Below the pieces are notes generated by a model. It saw only the letters and a program-made list of their open reading frames with translations. It did not search any database and was not told the DNA's origin. The translations under genes and the position numbers were made by a program. DNA of 53,766 nucleotides, taken from NCBI GenBank assembly GCA_001769035.1, contig MENF01000098.1, positions 1 to 53,766 on the forward strand. Reading direction: 5' to 3'. Numbering within the stretch: position 1 is the first letter of the stretch; the number at the start of each line of letters is the position of its first letter. The DNA comes from Bacteroidetes bacterium GWA2_32_17 (GTDB lineage: Bacteria; Bacteroidota; Bacteroidia; Bacteroidales; GWA2-32-17). Positions 1-9,300 of this stretch are shown piece by piece.

Positions 1-130
1 AAAATGTCTTAAACACATTATCGTAAGAATCTGTCACCTTTTTTATAACACGGTTTCCGGCTGCATCATAAAAATATTCGAGCCGGTCTTTTTCTGAATT
101 TGAGGTACGTACTATTTTCTTTACTTTGCC
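1..130 (-). pseudogene. RHS/YD-repeat core fragment, running off the left edge
   Basis: Read on the minus strand from about position 130 leftwards, the frame starts GKVKKIVRT and passes through FYDAAGNRVIKK before leaving the window. This is the late YD-repeat signature of Bacteroidota RHS proteins. It aligns with YGKVAYVTH...FTYDAGGNRIMKE in the large RHS protein at 3305-12133. No upstream RHS sequence is attached: the homology stops near 124-130, where it meets a plus-strand XRE regulator fragment. It is therefore either the broken 5' end of another orphan RHS module or a partial duplicate. The open frame and motif are seen directly; its status as a remnant is inferred from the missing upstream part. 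Confidence 0.75.
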
Positions 131-289
131 AAAGCTTTGGATGTTTCGTTGGATGTTTTAACAGGCTTAAATCAAACTTCGAACTCCGAGGTTGATAAAC
201 TTACGGCGATGGCTAAAAAACTTAATACGGGCGATTTAAAGGCGGTTTTACATGTTGTGGGAAAGATGGCGGGGAAAGAGGTAAAATGA
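119..289 (+). pseudogene. C-terminal remnant of an XRE-type helix-turn-helix regulator
   Basis: The plus-strand frame ending at the TGA at 287-289 reads LYFAKALDVSLDVLTGL and then a charged helical tail. This looks like the last part of an XRE (Cro/C1) DNA-binding domain plus its C-terminal extension. The N-terminal recognition helices and the start codon are missing, and an in-frame stop lies at 101-103. The fragment overlaps the end of the RHS remnant on the other strand, so the two were probably joined by an illegitimate event near 124-130. The family assignment rests on one short motif. Confidence 0.5.
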
Positions 290-502
290 ATAGGTAAGAG
301 GGGGGATTGGCGTTTTATTTTTATATAATTACGGTAAGATGCCTTTAAAATATTACTCACTCGCTAAAAGAAGCGAGGGCTGGGGTCGCTTACGGATAAA
401 AGAGATGGCGGATTAAGTCCGCTATGACGAATGTGATGGTCTGTTCAAAAGGTTATAAAGAGAATTTGGCTACAAGCCCAAATCAGTAATGTTTTTCTAA
501 AT

Positions 503-539
503 AAAAAATCCTGTCAATATAAACTATACAGGATTTTTT
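503..539. terminator. Bidirectional intrinsic terminator hairpin
   Basis: A perfect 12-bp stem (503-514 with 528-539) encloses a 13-nt loop. It begins with an A-run and ends with a T-run, so it can terminate transcription in either direction. It lies downstream of the minus-strand RHS operon that ends at 823, with no other gene between, and is the best candidate for that operon's terminator. Confidence 0.7.
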
Positions 540-822
540 GATGGTTTAACCACTTTTATTTTACAAATTCATAACTGATTGCTTATCAATGAAGGTACGA
601 ATATTCGTACCTTTTGCATAGATATGCTTGTAGAAGGTGCAAGGCAAAGCATTCTGGTCACCTATTTTGTAACTGGTTCTGCCTTGTGTGCCCATGTTGC
701 AAAAATAATGCTTTGCTTTTATAAAGCAAGGTACGCAGGTAAAACCTGCTTATTAACTGTTAACGTGTGGGTTACAAACCCACACGAGCCGGGTGCAAAT
801 TGGAACACTAACTAATATTTCC
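540..822. repeat. Palindrome-rich non-coding segment (REP/MITE-like)
   Basis: No convincing gene is present. The segment holds a perfect 22-bp palindrome at 592-613, an inverted pair at 644-653 and 707-716, a GCAGGT/ACCTGC hairpin near 736-750, and a 10-bp-stem, 3-nt-loop hairpin at 764-786. Such stacked palindromes resemble REP-like or MITE-like intergenic elements of Bacteroidota, but whether this one is repeated elsewhere cannot be judged from one window. A 78-codon open frame crosses the palindromes and looks fortuitous. Confidence 0.5.
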
Positions 823-1602
823 TTATTTTTTCTTTACGAAAAAATTTAAATAAACTGGTTGCTCAATTTTTGAAGGTATAATATGTGGTTTGAATATATC
901 TGTATCAATAATTTCTATGTTTCCACGTATTCTGTTTTTTCCAATATTACAAGGATTAACTGCACATTTTAGTTCAAATTTAGAGGATCCTTGTTTTTTA
1001 ATTAAAGTATCCATGAAAATAGTGCTATCTTGATTATTTACAAGAAATAACCTTACACGGTAAATATCATAAAATAAATATGAATACAATAAAAAAGAAA
1101 AATTAAATTGCATATTTGAATTTATAGTATCTGTATCGTAATTAACTTTGTAAAATGATGATAAGGTATCAATAATATAACTTCGATTAAAAACAATATC
1201 CCCAATTGGATAAGCAGTATCGTTAGAGATTGTATAAAATTCCTTAACCCACAATGTATCTGAGTATTTTCCTGTTCTTGCTGTCATTTTGCGTTTACCC
1301 ATCTCATAAAAATTTTCAATGCCATAATCATCAGCGTTATGAACATATTCCTTACCGTCTAAAGTATCATTAATATAATCTGCGTTATATTTTATATGGC
1401 CTAAAGAATCATATTGAATTTCATATCCATATTTATGCCCATTTAATAAAGATATTATGGACTTTACTTTACCATTTGAGAAATATGTAGTGTCTGTTTT
1501 ATTCAATGAGTCAGATAAATTATTTGAATCATTTGATAAAGAACAACTAATAAATAAAAAAATAAAAACAAAATGGAAAATGATTAATTTTATTAATTTC
1601 AT
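823..1602 (-). CDS. Lipoprotein with YwqK/MORN-like repeats, candidate immunity protein of the orphan RHS tip
   Basis: The 259-aa product has a lipoprotein signal ending in LFISC, with the lipidated Cys at residue 20, so it should be anchored in the outer or inner membrane. Residues about 40-110 carry short repeats of the 'YFSNGKVKS', 'YEIQYDSLGHIKY' and 'YVHNADDYGIENFYEMGK' type. These resemble the MORN-like repeats of the YwqK family, which is annotated as an antitoxin family. The rest is beta-rich and unrecognised. It lies 21 bp downstream of the orphan RHS tip gene (1624-2532), the position an immunity gene occupies in polymorphic-toxin loci. Lipobox and repeats are seen; immunity is inferred from position only. 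Confidence 0.6.
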   Translation of the reverse strand: MKLIKLIIFHFVFIFLFISCSLSNDSNNLSDSLNKTDTTYFSNGKVKSIISLLNGHKYGYEIQYDSLGHIKYNADYINDTLDGKEYVHNADDYGIENFYEMGKRKMTARTGKYSDTLWVKEFYTISNDTAYPIGDIVFNRSYIIDTLSSFYKVNYDTDTINSNMQFNFSFLLYSYLFYDIYRVRLFLVNNQDSTIFMDTLIKKQGSSKFELKCAVNPCNIGKNRIRGNIEIIDTDIFKPHIIPSKIEQPVYLNFFVKKK

Positions 1603-1623
1603 ATATAATTAATAATTATTATG

Positions 1624-2532
1624 TTATTTACTTGGAACATTTACGGTGTCTGGGTCATCTGGACTAATTTTTTTATTTTTCCAACTTATTTTTCGATAAT
1701 GTGCATTTGGCATTAATTCTATTGTATCTCCTCTATTGTTAACAACTGGAAAATTCTTTCGATTATCCATATATACTGTTGTATCAGATTGGTTTTTAGG
1801 TCTTTTATAGTTATTATCTTTAGGGCTTTCTTTTGGCATTTCATCTTCATTTAATCCCCAGATAGTATTAATTAACCAATTTGTAAACATATCGAAAATA
1901 CTTTCTCCTTTTGGGAAATCTCTTTCTGGTTTTCTGTTTTCATTTTCAAATCCGGGTAACTTATCGCCTACACTAGAATACCCCCCAAGATTACTACTAC
2001 TCTTATTCTCTCTTTTTTCAAGAACATCAACTTCAGGCAGTTTTACAACATCCACTTCAGGATTAAATTCTTTACCTCCTTTTGAAGGATCTCCTTCTAT
2101 AACATTATTACTTGAAATTGTATCTAAACCAAAAGGATCAATGAACCATATTGGATTATTAGCAAATGTCGCATAAGGAGATTCATGAGGCTTTACAATA
2201 GGATCAATATTCCACCGCCTGCATAACCTACTATCATACTCCCAATATTCGGCTGTTAAATGGCTTCCAGTCTGCCCAGTAATCTCGTCATCTTTTTCTT
2301 GTCCGTTAAACCCGAATTTGTAACTATTTGAGTTATAGTTTCTTCCCGGTAACAGCATGCCAAAGGGATTGTAATCCATATAAGAAACTGAATCCGCTCT
2401 GAAATTACCCGGAGCTCCTCCACCAATTAATGTAGAAATCTTTCTGTCGGAAAATACAAATCGCACATTACCCAAATGGTCGGTTTCTTCGTATTTTTTA
2501 TCGCCAATATTTCTTGCATACATTAATTCCAT
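1624..2532 (-). CDS. Orphan RHS core C-terminus plus tip domain (displaced toxin module)
   Basis: The 302-aa product has no signal peptide. It begins inside an RHS core: DHLGNVRFVFSDRK, then PFGMLLPGR and FGFNGQEKDDE (residues ~55-80), then RRWNIDPI...ESPYATFANNPIWFIDPFGLD (~105-137). That last stretch is the canonical end of the RHS shell where the tip is autoproteolytically released. Residues ~140-302 are an unrecognised hydrophilic tip that differs completely from the tip of the resident RHS protein. Core homology continues about 20 bp upstream of the ATG (NPYRIYSK in frame) and stops at the stop codon of the preceding lipoprotein gene. It therefore looks like a displaced tip cassette, as known for Rhs/CdiA orphan modules, rather than an independent secreted protein. 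Alone it is probably silent unless recombined into the full-length gene. Confidence 0.8.
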   Translation of the reverse strand: MELMYARNIGDKKYEETDHLGNVRFVFSDRKISTLIGGGAPGNFRADSVSYMDYNPFGMLLPGRNYNSNSYKFGFNGQEKDDEITGQTGSHLTAEYWEYDSRLCRRWNIDPIVKPHESPYATFANNPIWFIDPFGLDTISSNNVIEGDPSKGGKEFNPEVDVVKLPEVDVLEKRENKSSSNLGGYSSVGDKLPGFENENRKPERDFPKGESIFDMFTNWLINTIWGLNEDEMPKESPKDNNYKRPKNQSDTTVYMDNRKNFPVVNNRGDTIELMPNAHYRKISWKNKKISPDDPDTVNVPSK

Positions 2533-2554
2533 TTTCGAGTAAATACGATAAGGG

Positions 2555-3295
2555 TTAAAACTTCATGTAAACACCAACAGAATCTACATATTCCTTTTTC
2601 TTCTTACTATAGCAATCACATTTTTTTAGAAGGGAAATAATATTAGGATAAGATTTTACTTTAAGATAATTGATAGTTTCATTTTTCAACCCACTATAGT
2701 TATTTTTTATAAATTCAAAATACACAGTATCATAAACATCTTTTTGTGCAATCATTGTTTCATGTATAATTTTATATATTGTAAAGTTCTTATTATAAAA
2801 ATATACCATTCTGTGATTTGCTGTACCAATAGGCTCTAGCAACATTACATATAAATCATATTTGGGTAAATACTTGTTAATGATAATGTAATCGGTTGAA
2901 CCCAAAGGAACTGTAAGAGGATATTTATTTAAATTATGATAGTATAAAAAACAAGTATCATAATTAAGTGTAAGAAATGGAGTATAAAAAGTATCAATAT
3001 CAGTATTGTCCATATCTGAGATAATTGTTATGTAAAAAACTTCATTTTTTACTTTTTTCTCCATATGCCTATACGAAAATCTCGGAAAAGTATCATCATC
3101 AATATAGATTTCTTCTTTTATATTGTATGAATTTAATGTATAAGCTGTATCTGTATATTTTAATCTAATTTTATTTTTAAAGAAATAATCTGACGATAAT
3201 AAAACATAATCTTCTTTATTACTTGTTTTTGCACAACTCAAAACAACAATAATAATAACGAAAATTAATAAAATAACAGAATTAATTATTTTCAT
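2555..3295 (-). CDS. Lipoprotein, candidate immunity protein for the resident RHS tip
   Basis: This 246-aa protein has a strongly hydrophobic N-terminus ending in VVLSC, with Cys21 as the lipidation site. The mature part is Tyr/Asp-rich and beta-strand-rich with no recognised domain; two Cys lie near the C-terminus (CDC in KKCDCYSKKKK). It starts 9 bp after the stop of the 2942-aa RHS gene, exactly where a cognate immunity gene would sit, and its stop codon abuts the orphan RHS module. A periplasmic lipoprotein would suit a toxin acting in the envelope. Function is inferred from position. Confidence 0.55.
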   Translation of the reverse strand: MKIINSVILLIFVIIIVVLSCAKTSNKEDYVLLSSDYFFKNKIRLKYTDTAYTLNSYNIKEEIYIDDDTFPRFSYRHMEKKVKNEVFYITIISDMDNTDIDTFYTPFLTLNYDTCFLYYHNLNKYPLTVPLGSTDYIIINKYLPKYDLYVMLLEPIGTANHRMVYFYNKNFTIYKIIHETMIAQKDVYDTVYFEFIKNNYSGLKNETINYLKVKSYPNIISLLKKCDCYSKKKKEYVDSVGVYMKF

Positions 3296-3304
3296 TGTGT
3301 GTTT

Positions 3305-6300
3305 TTATTTGAAAACTGATTTATAAGAAGGATTAGGCTTAATTAACTGACTTTTTATTGAAGAATATCTTTTTACTCCTTCGTGCTGCAAGTTGTTTTT
3401 ATTTAATGCCTTATGGTCATATTCACCCCAGGGTTCTGGGTTGTATTTTTGTTTAGCTTTGTTATAGGCATTTACTCCACCTTGTTTAAAGGCATTCATT
3501 TCATATTTTGCAGAAAAACCATGCAATTGGTTTTCATGTGAATGCGATTCTACTAAAGATATTACATTTTCTGTTTTACATGTCATTATTTGAGTATAAA
3601 AATCAGGTCTACCTTTACTGTTAATTTTTGAAGTAAAAGCACCTGCTATTCTTGGATCTATTGGTGAACTTTGAGCAGTTTCTTTATCCAAGGAAAAATC
3701 TTGGATAGTAATATTATAGTCACTATATTTTCCACTTTCTAGAAAAGTGTATCCACCAAGAATTTCACCTTTTACAGCATATTGACTATAAAATGCACGT
3801 CCTTCATCTGTTTTCATATATTCTGTAAGCATTTTTTCTGCAGATGAAGATAATCCTTTCTCCCATTTATATTTTCCTGATGGGTCAGTAGCATGGGTTA
3901 CTTTTTTCTTAATTGTATCACCATTAGCATCGTTATAAAAAATAGGATTATTTCCCATACTAACGTAAGGACTTTCCCAAGGTGTTAATTGAGTTTTCGG
4001 GTCGTTACTCCACCAGCGTAACGTCCTTGTATCTAATTCTCTAAAGAAAGTTGTATATACATCTTCTGAGTTATATATTTCTCTATCCTTAAGGCTTCCC
4101 TGGTAACCAAATTTTGTATTAGTAGGGAAAATGCTCCTGCCTGGAGTAGTGAATCCACCTGGCATTGGATCATAAGCACTTTTTATTTCTAAGCTAAAGT
4201 CACCTGGAATACCACTATTTAAAACAGATAACTTCCTATCTGAATATACTAACCTCGAAGTACCGAGCATATCCTGTGTTTCATAGCGTTTATTAAACGT
4301 CCTTGCAAACATGTTCTCCATTTTGGGGTAAATACGGTAAGGTTGTAACGGAAACGCACCGGTTAAAGTCCAGTTGGTTTCGGTTAATATGGTATAATCA
4401 CTAACGGTGGTTGTGTAATTCGGGTTAGTTACTTTTTTTACCGTTGTTAAACCGGGCATACAAACATACATGGCTGTATCTTTTCCACGGCGTATATCAC
4501 CAAAATAATTAGATATAACATTATTTCGGCTTCCGGTTTCAATATTAAACCTGAGTATATTATCGGGAGGTGTACCTAAACCGCCTAAATTAATAACATT
4601 TGATATGGTTGAAATATACATGTATTTACTTCCAGTTGTAAAATCAAAAGTATTACATTTTGTATAATTATCAAAATTTACTGTGTCTTTATATGTTAAA
4701 ACTGAACCGTTTTGAACTAAATCATATAAAACAACTTGTCCGCCGCCTGTAATGAACATATTTTTTCGTCGGTAATGAGCAACTCCCAAATACTTTCCAT
4801 CTGGCGATATCTGCATATCGCCTTCGCCATCCCTGTCTTTTGTTCTTATTCGGGCAACAACGTTACCTGAACCTATGTTACTTGCTGTAACCGGGAAGCT
4901 CATAACTAATGTACTATCTATATTTGTAGCTGTATCGAATGTGTCTCTACGCATATATAGGTAACTTGTTGCACCTTCACGGTAATCGGCATAAACCGCC
5001 ATTTTATAACCGTAGTTTGCATTATTATCGAGTACAAGGTTAGAATCTCTTACTATTGGAGAGTTTCCGGTAAAATCAATTATACTATAATAAGGTTTTC
5101 CATTTGTTCCAACGGTAAAATAATACCAGATATTTGCCGAATCGGGTTTTGCCATTGCAATTGATTTACGTCTCCAGTCAGACCGTATGTTTTGCGAACC
5201 AGGAATAATTATTTCGTTTCTATCATAAAGCAAGCATACATTATTCCAACTATTAACATTCTGAGCTGTAACTGCGGTAAATTTCAGATTCCCAAAGCGG
5301 TCTTCGGCGGTGCAAATATTATACGAATTTTTACCTGCAAAAATATCTTTAAGCGATGTTAATGTTCCGCTGCCCGATGAAAAATCTATATCTTTTTTTC
5401 CTAATTTATCGAGTATTAATGGTAAAAAATTATTGCCTATTTCCAATAATTTAAAGGTAGTTATAAATATAGGATTTATCTGATTAAAAATCGAATGCAA
5501 TTTGGCTGGTACAGACAGTTGCATGTTTTCTGAAATAACTTCAATATAATCAGTTGTATCTGAAAATGCATTTCCTCCCACATGATGTACAACTTTTACA
5601 ATCGAATCGAGTTCTGAAAGTGTACCTACACGTGAACTTCCATAAATGGGTTGTTCCATTAATTTAAAAACTTCCTTGTATCCACCAGTTTCTGTTTCAA
5701 GGGTTCGTTCGTAAAGGCTCATAATATTCCCCTGTGCATCTCTGATATAATATGTTGTAACATTGCTCATAGTATCAGAAAAAATATTTTCTTTCATTAT
5801 ACGATTACCACCGGCATCATAAGTAAAGCGGATATCGGGCATTGCAGGGTCGTTATGTGTTACATAGGCAACTTTTCCGTAAACATTCCACAAAATAGTA
5901 TCAACTTTATTGGTCGAATCTTTTACCAGATTCCCGATTTCATCATATAAATAAGGGTTATAACCTGCAATGTCATTAACACTAACCAATGATAATGAAT
6001 CACGTACATTAAGCAGGCGATTGGAACTGGTATCGCCCATATAGGAATAACTCAGCGAATCGAATACCGAGGCACTTTCGTCTTTCCTGTAAAGTCCGAG
6101 AAGATTACCATTAGGGTCGTACCTGTATTTTGTCTGGAAACCGCTGCTGTTTATTGCTCCCCAAGTTCCGTTAAGTTGTTCGAAATTGCTCTGCAGGATA
6201 CGATTCAATTCATCATATTTATAAATATTACCTTCAGACTTGATGCTTGTTTTGTTATGGTATGACCATGTAGCTATATTTCCGTTATAAAGACTCATGC

Positions 6301-9300
6301 TACCTGGTAATATTTCAGAGCTATTATTTATAGCAGAACCGGTACGGTCAAAATCATTTGTATAATATCCTAATTGTATACCAAAAGCATCGGGGGCAAA
6401 TTTTTCGTGAATACCTGTGGGGTATCCGTCTTTACCGGGTTCAATAGATGAATCGGCAACGGCCAGATTAATCGCTTTAAGCCATCCTTGTAATGTATAA
6501 GTATAATCAAGCCCCTGTAATTTATCTTCTCCAATTTCAGTTCTGCGTAAAGGCCCGTGTAAATAATATTCATAACTGGCATCACGATCCCATATTTTAC
6601 TGTCGCGCGATGTTTCAATAAGGGTAATTCTGTTATCTGCATCATACGTGTACCTGTGATAGAATTGGTCTCGCAGACCTTGATTGTACTTAACCTTGTT
6701 TACTGTTCCACTAACAAGATTATATTCATAAGCAAGATACTGTTTACCTAATTGCGGAATATCGTAAATAATCCACTCTACATTGCCATGCGGGTCATAA
6801 CTATACCATGTTTGCACGTTGTCATCGGTATTGGTATGGCTAACCCTATTGTAAAGATTACGCTGGTAGGAATTGTCAAGAAACTGAACAGTTGAATCTG
6901 CAGTAGTGTAAGTTGTATAAACACGTTGAGAGCAATGTGTAACCGGGAAAATAATACTTTCAAGACTGTCTAAGAAATTTCCTGCAAGTGAATCTGATTG
7001 ACCTACTTCAACTACCCTGCCTAAGTTATCATATTTTGTATAAGAAAAAGTACTATCGGTTTCCTGTCGGGCATTAACGCTAAACCGGATTTGCCCAAGC
7101 CCATTGTAAAAGAAGTTGGTTTCGCCGCCATCGGGTGTAATTTGCTTTACCATTTGCCCGAGACTATTATACTCGTATTTGGTAATTAAATTATGATGCG
7201 TAGGAGTTCTTCCAGAGACTGTTATTACTCCTTTTGGTGGAACTGTTTTAATCAGATTTCCAGCTCTGTCATAATAGTAGAGCGTGTAATGATAGAGTTT
7301 TGTACTATATGATGCAGTAAATGAATCATTAATTTGGTCAGGCACAAGACAGGTGGTCTGGTACTGTGTGTGCATAGCCTGAACTTTCTGGTCAATTAGT
7401 AAATTCTTTTTTGCTTCCATTAATTGAATAATTGCTTCGGCACTAACCTGGGCACAACTAATTGTATCGAGTGTATCAGCAAAATCGGGAATCGGAAAAT
7501 CTGAAACAGGAATCCAGCGAATACAAATGGTATCAGGGGCACAGGTGTATCCATAGTTAATTATCCAGAAATCACTCAAAGGTATTGAATCTATATAACT
7601 ATTTTGACTTTTTTCATAACCCTGCAAACACCTTGAAGTGCCACCAATCAGGAAACTCCTGTCAGAGGATTGTATTATGGAAGAAAATGTACTGTTATAT
7701 GCTACTGCATTTCCTCCTCCCGTAAAGCATTTGTCCCATAAATACCGGCCATCCTTATCAACAAACAAAGATAAATATAAGTGTGTTACGCCTGCATTAG
7801 TAGTATCGTGCCTGGTAGAAGATATATCATTTATGCCTATTTTCTCGGCAGAACCGGCAATTATGTAATTGCCTGATTTGGTTTCAATAATTTTAACAAG
7901 TGAAATAGAATTTGTAACAGCTTTTTCATCTTTAGCAGTTCCATAAGTCCTGTCCATTTTGCAATTTCCGAACCTATCTGTTTTAACAAGCCAGAAATCA
8001 TATTCCCCATAGCAGGTATCTTCATGAAAATAACTTCCGGTAGAGGATTCTGAATATCCCGAAATAAAAAGGTCGAAATCATACTGGGTTTCAATAACGC
8101 AGGTGGCAACATCATTTCCTGTTCCGCCAATGGTTTTATCCCATTCAACCGTTCCTGCTGAATCTAATTTTACTATCCAATAATCAGTTCCACTTGATCC
8201 TATCAGGTTATCTGTTTTGTGGCCGGTAGAACTTGCATTTCCGGCAGATGACCCAGCGAGTACAAAGCTGCCATCATGGGTAAGAATAGCCGAATATAGA
8301 TTATCATTTGATGTAGAACCGACAGTTTTATCCCAAAGTATATTGAAGTGATTATCAGTTCTTACAACCCAATAATCAGATGTAGCTAATGTGTAATCTA
8401 CATTATCTTGTGACTTATACAAACAACTATCGGATTTTGAATTACCTACAAAAAGATAGCCTTTACCGGGAATTTCGACAATACTCATAAGGTTATCATT
8501 CCCATTCCCGCCAAAAACTGTATCAGTAACAACTGTTCCCAAAGAATCCGTTTTAACAATCCAATAATCATAATTACCGATGTTTGGGTCACTTTTATCC
8601 GCTACAGAATTGGAATTTGATAGACCACCAAGGATGTACCCTCCGTCACAGGTTTGTTTTACGCATGTAAGAATATCTGTGTGATTTCCTTTAATTACAT
8701 TATCCCAGACTTTTACTCCGTAACTATTAAGTTTTACTGTCCAATAATCGCGTGTAGTATCATTTCCATTTATATAATTGGCTTCAGTTTTATTACCTGA
8801 TATATCTGAATTTGAATACCCTACAAGCAAAAATCCTTTGTCTTCGGTTTGTATAATATTCAATAATGTGTCAATATTTGTTCCCCCATAAATAGAATCC
8901 CAGTACTGTGTAATATCGTTTAATGTAAAAGGTTCACTTTTAACCTGGTTAGTATAAGCAGTTTCCCAACCTCCGCCAGAAGTGTCTGCCGGTTTAGCTA
9001 ATTCATAATGAGCAGTAAATACATTAATAAAAGCATCCTGTTGTGCTTCGGTTCCGTTGGGATTCTGACACATACTAATACAATGGTCCACCAGTCCATT
9101 AACCAAACATTCTACTTCGGTTTTAGTTATTGAATAAGTGCCAGAAAAAGGTTCGATGTGGTTATAAATATAAGTACTCCAGATAGAATCATATGCGAGT
9201 TCATACTCATCTCCTTCAACATATATGGAATCTGTATGGAACATTTGTACAACATCTTCCTGAAAGCCTCCTCTACGGTCATCACAACGTTTTTCGCAAT

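Noticed and set aside
579-815. A 78-codon plus-strand open frame near the left end
   Set aside because: It runs straight through three palindromes, has no recognisable motif or partner, and its composition follows the repeats.
3305-3930. HExxH zinc-protease motif in the RHS tip
   Set aside because: HENQLH has three residues between Glu and His instead of two, so a standard zincin motif is not supported.
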